Source: Glaciecola sp028401415 (GTDB taxonomy: Bacteria > Pseudomonadota > Gammaproteobacteria > Enterobacterales > Alteromonadaceae). From it: a stretch of DNA of 64,000 nucleotides. Position 1 is the stretch's first letter. Each line of letters begins with the position of its first letter. The notes below the pieces were generated by a model, which was not told the origin of the DNA, searched no databases, and saw nothing but the letters and a program-made list of their open reading frames with translations. The DNA lies in contig NZ_CP171821.2 of NCBI RefSeq assembly GCF_028401415.2, forward strand, positions 1,674,001-1,738,000. Direction: 5' to 3'. The position numbers and the translations under genes were made by a program. Shown piece by piece: positions 8,633 through 17,209 of this stretch.

Positions 8633-10459
8633 ATGATTGTTTTGGGAATATCCCCATTAGACAAAGACGCCACAGTTTCAATTGTCAAGGATGGCAAGGT
8701 ACTATTTGCGGCTGGTGAAGAACGCTTTTCGCGTAACAAGCAGCAAGATGGATTTCCACATTTTGCTATTGAAAAGGCGCTCGACTACACCGGATTGTCG
8801 GTATCCGATATCGATAGGGTTGCCTACGCGTTCTTAGATGCAGAAAAAGAAAAAGAAATATTCACTAAGAATCTGAAAAATGAGCGCGATTTCATTAATG
8901 CTTTTGATGCGCCAGACGTGGCAAGCGCCATTAAAGATGCTAAAAAGCGAGTTCCTAACCGCAAAGAAGCTATCCATGGCCTAGATAATCCTAATGAGAA
9001 AATGGATAAAAGCATCTTACACAAGACTTACTATAACATGACATCAAAGAGCGATTCGCTCTCCAAAAAAGCCGCTATTGATGGTTCACAATCCTGGGCT
9101 GAGGTGGCAGAAGAAGGTCATTTCGCTTATCAAAAACAGTTACTAGATGGTCTGAAGAAATTAGGTTTAGAAGATAAGCTGGTTAGAATCGACCATCACC
9201 TGTCTCATGCAGCCAATGCGTATCTTTGCAGTGGATATGATGAAGCGCTCTGTATCACTTTAGATGGCTACGGTACCGGCCTCGCGGGCTCTGTTAGCCT
9301 TGCTAAAAACGGAAAAATTAAGCGCTTGCATGGAATTGAATATCCAAGTTCATTAGGCACTATGTACGAGCACGTGACTTCAAGTCTTGGTTTTAAGCCT
9401 TCCCGTCACGAAGGTAAGATTGTCGGTTTAGCGAGCTACGGTGACCCCGACATTCTAACTCCCCTGCTGATGAGCCGAATCGAGCAAAAAGACGGCGATT
9501 TTAAAATATACCAAGCAAACAACATATATTTATCACGCTTATTAGCTTCTGAGTTTCCGAAGATTGACGTTGCTGCAGCCTATCAAAAAACACTTGAGCT
9601 CGTGGCAAGTGAGTTTGTGAGCTATTGGGTTCAAAAAACCGGGATTGACACGGTGGTGTTATCCGGCGGTGTTACTGCAAACGTTAAACTCAACCAGCGT
9701 ATTTTTGAAGTTGATGGCGTAAACCATATATTTGTATATCCAAATATGGGTGACGGTGGGTGTGGGACCGGCGCGGCGCTCTATTTAAGTAGTAAAGGCG
9801 TAGAGCCAACAATATCTAACGCATACTATGGCCCTGACTATAGCGACGACGAAATAAAGCAAACCTTAGAAAAAGAAGGTCTTGCGTACACGCAACCCGA
9901 AGACTACGCAGCTAAGGTGGCGCAACTTATTCATAATGGCAATGTAGTGGCTCGATACAGCGGCCGCATGGAATATGGCCCCAGAGCCTTGGGCAATCGC
10001 TCAATTATGTACCATGGCCGGGAGCCGGAAGTAAACCAATGGTTAAACAAACGCTTAGGACGAACTGAGTTTATGCCCTTCGCGCCAGTCACTTTGTTTG
10101 AGCACGCAGATGAGTGTTATTTGAATGTTAAAGGCGCAGAACATGCAGCTGAATTTATGACAATTACCTTCGATTGCACTGACAAAATGAAGCAAGACTG
10201 TCCGGCTGCTGTGCACATTGATGGCACTGCTCGTCCGCAGTTGATAAGACGTGAGGTAAACGAAGGGTATTACGACATTTTGTCCGAATATCACAAAATA
10301 AGCGGTATCCCAAGTTTAATTAACACAAGTTTCAATATGCATGAAGAGCCTATTGTATGCTCGGTGGAAGATGCGGTGCGCGCTTTCTTGCAAGGGAAGC
10401 TTGATTATTTAGCCATTGGTAGCTTTTTAGTGCACCACCCCGAGAACACCAAAAATTAA
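8633..10459 (+). CDS. Carbamoyltransferase, NodU/CmcH family
   Basis: The 608-residue protein has the NodU layout. The N-terminal ASKHA-fold half carries IDHHLSHAANAY near residue 187 and the phosphate loop DGYGTG near 213. The C-terminal carbamoyl-adenylate half carries GRMEYGPRALGNRS near 443-456. The family transfers carbamoyl from carbamoyl phosphate, with ATP, to a hydroxyl; in polysaccharide loci the acceptor is usually a sugar. The enzyme is cytoplasmic. The gene follows the deacetylase with one base between, and the next gene begins 4 bases after it. The acceptor in this pathway is unknown. Confidence 0.88.
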   Translation: MIVLGISPLDKDATVSIVKDGKVLFAAGEERFSRNKQQDGFPHFAIEKALDYTGLSVSDIDRVAYAFLDAEKEKEIFTKNLKNERDFINAFDAPDVASAIKDAKKRVPNRKEAIHGLDNPNEKMDKSILHKTYYNMTSKSDSLSKKAAIDGSQSWAEVAEEGHFAYQKQLLDGLKKLGLEDKLVRIDHHLSHAANAYLCSGYDEALCITLDGYGTGLAGSVSLAKNGKIKRLHGIEYPSSLGTMYEHVTSSLGFKPSRHEGKIVGLASYGDPDILTPLLMSRIEQKDGDFKIYQANNIYLSRLLASEFPKIDVAAAYQKTLELVASEFVSYWVQKTGIDTVVLSGGVTANVKLNQRIFEVDGVNHIFVYPNMGDGGCGTGAALYLSSKGVEPTISNAYYGPDYSDDEIKQTLEKEGLAYTQPEDYAAKVAQLIHNGNVVARYSGRMEYGPRALGNRSIMYHGREPEVNQWLNKRLGRTEFMPFAPVTLFEHADECYLNVKGAEHAAEFMTITFDCTDKMKQDCPAAVHIDGTARPQLIRREVNEGYYDILSEYHKISGIPSLINTSFNMHEEPIVCSVEDAVRAFLQGKLDYLAIGSFLVHHPENTKN

Positions 10460-10463
10460 ATCG

Positions 10464-11600
10464 GTGAGCAATCAGACTATCAAGGTTGAAATTCAACGGG
10501 AATTCAACCTTGATATACTCGCAAGGCAATGGCAAACGCTGGAGCAAGTCTCGACCCATCGCTTTTTCTTATCTTGGCATTGGATATCGGCGTGGCTTAA
10601 AACCTTTCCTATATCGCCTATTCTTATAAGAGCTTTTAAAGGTGAGCAAACGCTTGGCTTGGGGTTTTTATGTGAAAAATCATTTCGGCGAAACCGTTTT
10701 TTTTCTATTAAACAAATTTTACTGAATGAAGCGGGTATCGGTAACTATGACCAACAATGGATTGAGTACAACGATTTCCTTGTTCACGACAGCTTTCGAG
10801 ATGACACTCTCAGCACAATGTTAAACGCGATACACAATGAGCTAAATTGGAATGAGTTTGCCCTAGGTGTAAGCGATTCTGCCACTGTAATGAAATGGCA
10901 AAAAGTCTTAGGTCTACAGCCATACGTGACATGGAAAACTCGCGCACACCATTTAGACTTAAGCGCGCTTCGACACTCACAGAACGATTACTTAGCGTCA
11001 CTTTCTAAAAACTCTCGCTCTCAGATAAGGCGAAGTATCAACTTTTATAAAAAACGCGGCGACCTGCGCATAAAGCATGCTAGCACTGTGAATGACGCCT
11101 TGGCTATGTTTGATAAAATAGCACCGCTGCACATTGAGCGGTGGGGCGAGGGTTATCAAGAAAGTGGCTTTGCTAACCCGCATTTCGTCAATTTTCACAA
11201 ACTCATCATCCGTGAAAGTTTTGAAAGTGGGAATGTGGATGTTATACAGGTCAGTGTAAATGAAGATGCAATAGCGTATTTCTACAACTTTATTTACCAA
11301 CAACGCGTTTATTTTTATCTGAGCGCATTGCAATACGAAAGCGATAACAAAGCCAAACCGGGTTTAGTCGGGCACGCACTGTGTATTCAAGAGTACCTCG
11401 ACAATGGTATGCAAAGCTACGATTTTATGGGGGGTGGAGAAAAGTATAAAGATAGCTTGTCTACTTGCCACGACCAGTTTTATCGCGTTTCATTTCAGCG
11501 GCCTACTGTTGCGCTTAAATTAGAGTCTAGTTTGCGCAAGCTTAAAAATCGCATAAAAAACCATCAAAGTTTGAGCTTTGATGCACCTGAGTCGGACTAG
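10464..11600 (+). CDS. CelD/BioF2-like GNAT acyltransferase
   Basis: The N-terminal stretch FFLSWHWISAWLKTF and the internal YLASLSKNSRSQIRRSINFY match the N-terminus and central helix of CelD-like GNAT proteins (PF13480 type). A second GNAT half with YFYNFIYQQRVYFYLSA and the terminal YDFMGGGEKYKDSL complete the fold, which has two GNAT-like halves like FemAB. These proteins acylate or aminoacylate polysaccharide precursors; the donor here is unknown. The start is GTG 10464, four bases after the carbamoyltransferase stop, with no strong ribosome site, so coupling is likely. It is distinct from the FemAB-type gene at 18339. Confidence 0.75.
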   Translation: MSNQTIKVEIQREFNLDILARQWQTLEQVSTHRFFLSWHWISAWLKTFPISPILIRAFKGEQTLGLGFLCEKSFRRNRFFSIKQILLNEAGIGNYDQQWIEYNDFLVHDSFRDDTLSTMLNAIHNELNWNEFALGVSDSATVMKWQKVLGLQPYVTWKTRAHHLDLSALRHSQNDYLASLSKNSRSQIRRSINFYKKRGDLRIKHASTVNDALAMFDKIAPLHIERWGEGYQESGFANPHFVNFHKLIIRESFESGNVDVIQVSVNEDAIAYFYNFIYQQRVYFYLSALQYESDNKAKPGLVGHALCIQEYLDNGMQSYDFMGGGEKYKDSLSTCHDQFYRVSFQRPTVALKLESSLRKLKNRIKNHQSLSFDAPESD

Positions 11601-11603
11601 AGC

Positions 11604-12260
11604 ATGAGTAAAAAACGCTATATCGTACTCATATTAGCGTGCATAGGCTTTGCTCTTGCTTCGTTGTGGCTCAGCGAGCGAAACAACCGCCTATTGCTTC
11701 GCTATCTTCTGGATGATTATCAATCAACACAAGGGCAATCAACCCTGCTCGTGGGAAGCTCAACTATTGCCCGGTGGCCCACGCAGCAAATGCCGCGTTG
11801 TCTGCCTGCTGCAAAACGCGGTTTTGAAAATGGCATGGTGTCGCATGCAAAGCAATATCTTAGCTTGAGCCCTCAAAGTCCTAAGCGCGTTGTGGTGTAT
11901 GTAGGCGAAAACGACCTGTATCAAAGCGTGGACACAGACACTCTGCGCGACAACACCAGCGCCCTCATTAACGACTTGTTAGCGTCGAGCGTTTCGCAGG
12001 TGTATGTATTATTAGTGAAGTATTCACCTAGTCGAGCCAAAAGCCATGCAGAGTTTGATAGTTTTAATCGCTGGTTGGTCGAAAGCTATGCTGAATCAGA
12101 AAAGGTCAAACTAGTACCTTTAGATAAAATTGCATCTAGCCACTTTTATGTCGGGGATGGCATTCACCTTAACCACGCAGGGTACAAATTGCTGTCGTCT
12201 TGGGTTAATAGGATGTGCACAGGTGAAGCGCTTGAACAGTCGCTTATATTACCTAGATAG
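11604..12260 (+). CDS. SGNH/GDSL-type hydrolase or O-acyl transfer partner
   Basis: The 218-residue protein has an N-terminal hydrophobic anchor (residues 6-22) and the SGNH blocks: LLVGSSTIARW (nucleophile Ser52), GEND near residue 110, and the catalytic pair in DGIHLNHAGY near 187. It would be exposed on the periplasmic side. SGNH proteins in such clusters either remove O-acyl groups or complete O-acylation with a membrane acyltransferase 3 protein. The next gene encodes exactly that type of protein and overlaps this one by 38 bases, which favours the second view. The substrate is unknown. Confidence 0.78.
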   Translation: MSKKRYIVLILACIGFALASLWLSERNNRLLLRYLLDDYQSTQGQSTLLVGSSTIARWPTQQMPRCLPAAKRGFENGMVSHAKQYLSLSPQSPKRVVVYVGENDLYQSVDTDTLRDNTSALINDLLASSVSQVYVLLVKYSPSRAKSHAEFDSFNRWLVESYAESEKVKLVPLDKIASSHFYVGDGIHLNHAGYKLLSSWVNRMCTGEALEQSLILPR

Positions 12261-13344
12261 CTTGCGCGCTATCTTGATGCTCCTTGGCGTGGTGTTGCAT
12301 TCGGCTGCGCCATTCACTCAATCAAAATACTGGTTAGTAAGCTATTCCAATTCGTCACTCTTTTTAGATTACCTTAATGCAAGCATTCATAGCTTTAGAA
12401 TGCCGCTATTCTTTATGATTGCCGGTTTTTTCAGCTTAATGCTAATCGAACGCATGTCCAGTGCCCAATATCTTAGAAATAGGGTGCTGAGGCTTTTACT
12501 TCCATGCGTTGTGGTATTATTCACCTTTAACATGCTTCAAGCGCTGGTGCTTACTTATTTCAGCCAAAGCTACGAAGGCTTTGACCTTGAAAATATCCTG
12601 TCACATTGGCAAGGACATTTTTCAATATCCCATCTGTGGTTTCTGATCAATTTGTTTATTTATTGCTGTTTTCTGTTGCCAGCAGCTTGGCTGACCCATG
12701 CCTTGTTCAAAGACGCTTTAGCGAGGCTTAGCATATATCGTCACAACAAAAGTCTCTGTCTAATACTGGGAATGCTTGCTCTCCCCATGCTCAATACTCT
12801 GGTATTAGCTATTGGCCAAGCTGGCCTTCCTATCTATGAAACGTTCTTTATTGTCGGGATGCCATATTATCTAGTCTACTATTCAATATTTTTCTTTGTT
12901 GGCGCTTGGATATTTTCCTTTAAAGATCTATTGTCGATTATCGAAAAACAGACTTACCTTTGGTTAACTGCATTGCTGGTGACCAGTGCCGTGCTATATT
13001 TTCACCCTTTCGATAACAACAACATAGAAAAAGTGGTGGTGAGCTATCTTGAGGCGCTGAGAATTCTTGTATTGTGCTTGTTTATTTGGAGCGTCTTTAG
13101 CAGGCTAGTGGTGCAAAACAATGTAATTTTAAGCAAGCTCTCAAACGCATCCTATACAATCTATCTTTTACATCACTTTTTCGTTGTTGCGCTAGTGGTT
13201 CTGTTGATTGAGTCAGGTCTGTCATTACCCCCTATTCCCGCCTTTTTGCTTATAATGACGGTAGTGTATGTGCTTACTTATGTTATTCACGCAAAAGTCA
13301 TCAATAAAAGTGCTGCGATGACGAGACTCTTGAATGGAAAATAG
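12223..13344 (+). CDS. Acyltransferase 3 family integral membrane protein (OpgC/OafA-like)
   Basis: The protein starts with YLDSLRAILMLLGVVLHS, the signature first helix of acyltransferase 3 (PF01757) proteins with the conserved Arg and His. About ten hydrophobic segments follow. It would move an acyl group (acetyl or succinyl) from cytoplasmic acyl-CoA to a glycan across the inner membrane. GTG 12223 is chosen because AGGA lies 8 bases upstream and it leaves a short cytosolic tail before the first helix; an in-frame ATG at 12130 would overlap the SGNH gene by 131 bases and add unrelated sequence. It ends inside the next gene (11-base overlap). Confidence 0.78.
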   Translation: MKRLNSRLYYLDSLRAILMLLGVVLHSAAPFTQSKYWLVSYSNSSLFLDYLNASIHSFRMPLFFMIAGFFSLMLIERMSSAQYLRNRVLRLLLPCVVVLFTFNMLQALVLTYFSQSYEGFDLENILSHWQGHFSISHLWFLINLFIYCCFLLPAAWLTHALFKDALARLSIYRHNKSLCLILGMLALPMLNTLVLAIGQAGLPIYETFFIVGMPYYLVYYSIFFFVGAWIFSFKDLLSIIEKQTYLWLTALLVTSAVLYFHPFDNNNIEKVVVSYLEALRILVLCLFIWSVFSRLVVQNNVILSKLSNASYTIYLLHHFFVVALVVLLIESGLSLPPIPAFLLIMTVVYVLTYVIHAKVINKSAAMTRLLNGK

Positions 13345-16159
13345 TCAAGTCTCTGGGTATACTGCAAAGCACGCTCGACATGGTCATATTGCTGATTTGA
13401 AAACATTTTCTCTTTGCATCTTCTCCCTACCTGCTGACATCACTAAATGGCATTCGTTTAATTTCGGCTTCCCTGTACCGCAGTCCCAAAAGCTTAGCGT
13501 CGATACTCAATTAGCCGTTGTAGATGCACAGCAAAATCGAATCAGCGCTAACATTGAAGCTGTAGGCTTTTGGCCCAATGGCACCATTCGATGGGTTTCG
13601 GTGGAGATTAGCTTGTCACCTGGCGCTTTGTGCGGTGATTACTTCCTTGTTCAGACAGAGATTTCGTCGCAAACTAGCAATCAGTCACTGATAGAATCAA
13701 AAGACGGTGTTGATATCTCACTCGCTTACGGCGAGCTGAACATAGCCAAACATCGCTTTATGAGCCTTAGCTTTCGTTCTTTGGCCGATAAACCCATCCA
13801 TTCAAATTTTTGTTTAGCTTTGTCGGATGTTCATGCTGACATCTTGAGTCTTTTGGCACAAAACGATGGCGATATCGATGGCGATAATAATGCGCCTCAG
13901 ACCGAAGTAAATGCTGCAAATTGGCAACTTGAATCGGTAAATACATCCATAGCCAATCACCAAAACCAAAATGCTGCAAATTGTCATAAAATAGAGCAAT
14001 ACGCGCATTATGTGCTGATTCCTAGTTCGAGCGACAGTAATGACAATGCCGGCTCGTCAGGAACAATGACAAAACGAATCAATTTGAAGGCTGAAGTCAC
14101 GATTTGGACGAAAGAGAACGTTGTTGACCTTCATTTTTCTATACACAACCCACTTGCTGTGCATGAGCATAGCGGAAAATGGGATTTAGGGGACTTAAAC
14201 AGCATTCAATTAAAGCATTTATCAATTGATGGCAGAATTGAAGGTGTTGAGCATCAAACACTGATATTGGATGATAAAGCGTATTCAGGTTTTGAAAGTG
14301 CTCATCTTACGCAGCACAGCAGCGGCGGCGAGAACTGGAACTGCGCCAATCACGTTGAAGCTGATAATAAAGTTAGGCTTGAAGACCCAAGTGCTGCACT
14401 GACCATCACGGATAAGGCTGAAAAAAGGTCTTACGATTGTGGTAGGGCATCACCCGCACTTAAGTTTGGAGGAAGCGAACAAGCAGAAAACAATAGTCTT
14501 ATCATATTGCCTGTTCACTTCTGGGAAAAGTTTCCCAGCGCGTTAGACCTAATTCAAGCAAGCAATAAAGCTACTTCTGCCAACCTTCAGTACATGCAAA
14601 CAGGCACTATCCTAGAGCTTCAAGCAGGAGAGACAAAATCTCATCGTTTGCTTTTAGGTATTGGCAATAGTGAACTTAGCGCTAAGGTGCCGCCAGTCAA
14701 ATTAAATACCGAGCACTTTTGCGACGCCAAAGTGCTACCTTGGTTCGATCAATATTTATTGCAAGACGACCTTCAAAATATGATCAACAAAGGCTTAGAT
14801 GGAGAATCAAACTTTTTTGCCAAGCGCGAGGCATTAGATGAATTTGGCTGGCGTAATTATGGCGATATTTATGCCGACCATGAGGCACATAAATTTGACG
14901 GGAAACTACCCTTTATATCGCACTACAATAATCAATATGACCCTTTATACAGCTTTTACAAGCAGTTTATGCTGTCAGGAGAAATATCATGGAAGTCACT
15001 TGCAGATGATTTGCTCGACCATACCTTAAACATTGATATTTACCGCACTGAGCTTGACAAGCCTGACTACAACAATGGGCTTTTCTGGCATACCGACCAT
15101 TACGTGCAGGCCTGCACGGCAACTCATCGAACCTATTCTAAATATCAAGCCAGCGGCGTTTACTCAAACCATGCTGGCAGCGGCGGCCCAGGCCCTCATC
15201 ACTGCTACCCAAGCGGATTAGCACTGTCATATTTTTTAACAGCTGACAGACGAGCAAAAGAAACCGTGTTAAACATGGCGCAATGGATGGCTAACATCTA
15301 TGAGAGTGATGGAAGTTTGTTAGGAAAGCTACTGCAGTTAAAAAACGCCCAATATGTGAAAGTACCGTTCAAAAATAAGCTATTGCTAGGCACTGGGACT
15401 GGCACAACGCGAAATTCAATTACCAATCAATATCCGCTTGACAGAGGCACTGGAAATTATCTCAATGTTTTATTAGATGCTTACGACGTATCGCTCGACG
15501 AGCATTATTTGAGCGAAGCTGAAAGGGTGATAGTTTGCACCATTGATAGTGACGATAAACTAAGCGACGGCCGATTTGACGATATTGAAGGGACTTGGTT
15601 TTATACTGTTTTTCTTCAGGCTGTCGCAAAATATCTCTATATCTTGGGCGCAATGAAGCTATCGCGTCCCGCAGCGCAAACGATCCTTTCGACCTTTCTT
15701 CACTATATTGATTATATTCTACAGCACGAAAAACTATATTTAGATCAAGCGGATAAACTTGAGTATGCGAACGACACATGGACGGCTCAAGATATTCGCA
15801 AAGTACAGCTGCTCGGTATTGGAAGCTGGTTTGTAAATGAGAACAAGGCTCGAGAATATCGCGAAAAATCGCAAGCCTTACATAGGCAAATAGTAGAACG
15901 CCTAGAAAACAGTGACGAAAGTGAGTACACGCGATTATTAGTACTGATGATGCAAAGTTATGGTGGCGTGCAACTAGCAAATCGAAAGCCTAAAGAGTTT
16001 AACATTATCCTTGATGACACACGCTATGACGAAGGTGCTTTAAAACGCAGCTTAATTAAACGTATCGCTAGATTTATCAGGAACTATTCATTGAAGAATG
16101 AACGCCGAAGTATCGCGCGCAGAATACCTAAACTTCGAAAATGGGTAGGCCAACCGTGA
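13334..16159 (+). CDS. Exo-rhamnogalacturonan-lyase-like (PcRGLX/YetA-like) protein without signal peptide
   Basis: The 941-residue protein matches the three-part PcRGLX/YetA architecture. First is an N-terminal RIFT-barrel (FNFGFPVPQSQKLS and VGFWPNGTIRWVSVEI, residues 35-100), then a second barrel domain. Last is an alpha/alpha-toroid with NGLFWHTDHYVQACTATHRTYS and GGPGPHHCYPSGLALSYFLTAD around residues 580-640. The characterised fungal relative is an exo-type lyase acting on rhamnose-galacturonate units. No signal peptide or membrane segment is visible, so the protein appears cytoplasmic, unusual for a polysaccharide lyase. An Asn/Asp/Ser-rich insertion sits near residues 175-240. It overlaps both neighbours (11 and 4 bases), so it is made with the polysaccharide enzymes. 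Its role there is unclear. Confidence 0.75.
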   Translation: MENSQVSGYTAKHARHGHIADLKTFSLCIFSLPADITKWHSFNFGFPVPQSQKLSVDTQLAVVDAQQNRISANIEAVGFWPNGTIRWVSVEISLSPGALCGDYFLVQTEISSQTSNQSLIESKDGVDISLAYGELNIAKHRFMSLSFRSLADKPIHSNFCLALSDVHADILSLLAQNDGDIDGDNNAPQTEVNAANWQLESVNTSIANHQNQNAANCHKIEQYAHYVLIPSSSDSNDNAGSSGTMTKRINLKAEVTIWTKENVVDLHFSIHNPLAVHEHSGKWDLGDLNSIQLKHLSIDGRIEGVEHQTLILDDKAYSGFESAHLTQHSSGGENWNCANHVEADNKVRLEDPSAALTITDKAEKRSYDCGRASPALKFGGSEQAENNSLIILPVHFWEKFPSALDLIQASNKATSANLQYMQTGTILELQAGETKSHRLLLGIGNSELSAKVPPVKLNTEHFCDAKVLPWFDQYLLQDDLQNMINKGLDGESNFFAKREALDEFGWRNYGDIYADHEAHKFDGKLPFISHYNNQYDPLYSFYKQFMLSGEISWKSLADDLLDHTLNIDIYRTELDKPDYNNGLFWHTDHYVQACTATHRTYSKYQASGVYSNHAGSGGPGPHHCYPSGLALSYFLTADRRAKETVLNMAQWMANIYESDGSLLGKLLQLKNAQYVKVPFKNKLLLGTGTGTTRNSITNQYPLDRGTGNYLNVLLDAYDVSLDEHYLSEAERVIVCTIDSDDKLSDGRFDDIEGTWFYTVFLQAVAKYLYILGAMKLSRPAAQTILSTFLHYIDYILQHEKLYLDQADKLEYANDTWTAQDIRKVQLLGIGSWFVNENKAREYREKSQALHRQIVERLENSDESEYTRLLVLMMQSYGGVQLANRKPKEFNIILDDTRYDEGALKRSLIKRIARFIRNYSLKNERRSIARRIPKLRKWVGQP

Positions 16160-17139
16160 GTAAAAAAGTCAGCTTTATTATTCCGCATATGGGACGCGAA
16201 GAACTGTTAGCCGATACGCTACTGTCAATTAGCAGGCAATCCTGCGATCTGACTCAACTTGAGGTTATCATTGTTACTAAGAACCCCTCTCTTGCGCCCG
16301 ATACGATAAAGCCTGAAACAAATAATGAGGAAGCGGAAAATAGAGAGGGTTCACCGTTAAGTATTAGGGTTTTTCAAGCGCCGCTAGATAAAACCATCTC
16401 ATTTCAGCGTAACTTTGGTGTTCAGCAGTCAAGCGGCGAATACCTTGCATTTCTAGATGCTGACATTTATTTATCACCGAATTGGGTAAACGCTATGCTC
16501 ACACTTTTAGAGCAGCATGATGATTTTAGGCTCGTTAGTGCAGTTCAAAAAGCAAGCGAGAGACCCAGTCCCTTAGAAATGCTAAGAACAGCATTAAGTA
16601 ATGCTCACATAAACTGCAATGTTGAGTTTCTACCCGGTCGTAATTTGTTGCTGAGCAGACATACTTTTAACCAATCGGGAGGTTTTCCCGAGTCCTTAGA
16701 GACTTGCGAAGACTATGTCTTTACTCAGCGCGTCGCCGCGCTTGGACACCTTTATTACTCATCTGTTGCAGACTATATTCATTTGGGTGAAGACAAGAAG
16801 CTTTGGCCAATGGCCAAAAAGGAAGTCTGGAGAGGTTTATCAAATATTGACTCCTTGAAAGGAAGGAAGATTCCCATCAGTGAGTGGCCAAGTTTTATCG
16901 TGCCACCCGCATTCTGCCTGTCGTTTATCTTAGCCATAGTGTGCTCTGTGTTTGGCCTAATCGATTTAGCTATTGTATGTTTGCTTGTGTTTTTCAGCAT
17001 TTTGTTGGCATATGGCATACGTTTGCGAAGAATCACTTATGGAAACCCTAGCCTTAGGTATATTTTTGCATTCTATCTATTGTATTTCCCAGCGCGTACA
17101 ATAGGCACAATTCGTGGCGCGTTGCGTTCGAGAACCTAA
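16156..17139 (+). CDS. Family 2 glycosyltransferase
   Basis: The protein has the GT-A start VSFIIPHMGREELLADTLLSI, then FQRNFGVQQSSGEYLAFLDADIYLSPNWV containing the DxD nucleotide-sugar site near residue 100, and ends with two or three membrane segments (residues 250-320). It would add a sugar from a nucleotide sugar to the lipid-linked repeat unit at the inner membrane. GTG 16156 forms a GTGA overlap with the stop of the preceding gene and gives the normal family N-terminus; ATG 16141 would add five residues. The sugar specificity cannot be read. Confidence 0.85.
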   Translation: MSKKVSFIIPHMGREELLADTLLSISRQSCDLTQLEVIIVTKNPSLAPDTIKPETNNEEAENREGSPLSIRVFQAPLDKTISFQRNFGVQQSSGEYLAFLDADIYLSPNWVNAMLTLLEQHDDFRLVSAVQKASERPSPLEMLRTALSNAHINCNVEFLPGRNLLLSRHTFNQSGGFPESLETCEDYVFTQRVAALGHLYYSSVADYIHLGEDKKLWPMAKKEVWRGLSNIDSLKGRKIPISEWPSFIVPPAFCLSFILAIVCSVFGLIDLAIVCLLVFFSILLAYGIRLRRITYGNPSLRYIFAFYLLYFPARTIGTIRGALRSRT

Positions 17140-17209
17140 GGTTTTCGACAGGTTAAACTTACAAAGCCCATTTACTTCGCAGACAACACCAACAAATGAA
17201 CGCCGATAC

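Noticed and set aside
12130..12222. ATG 12130 as start of the acyltransferase 3 gene
   Set aside because: It would place 31 unconserved residues before the first helix and overlap the SGNH gene by 131 bases; GTG 12223 has a ribosome site at the right distance.
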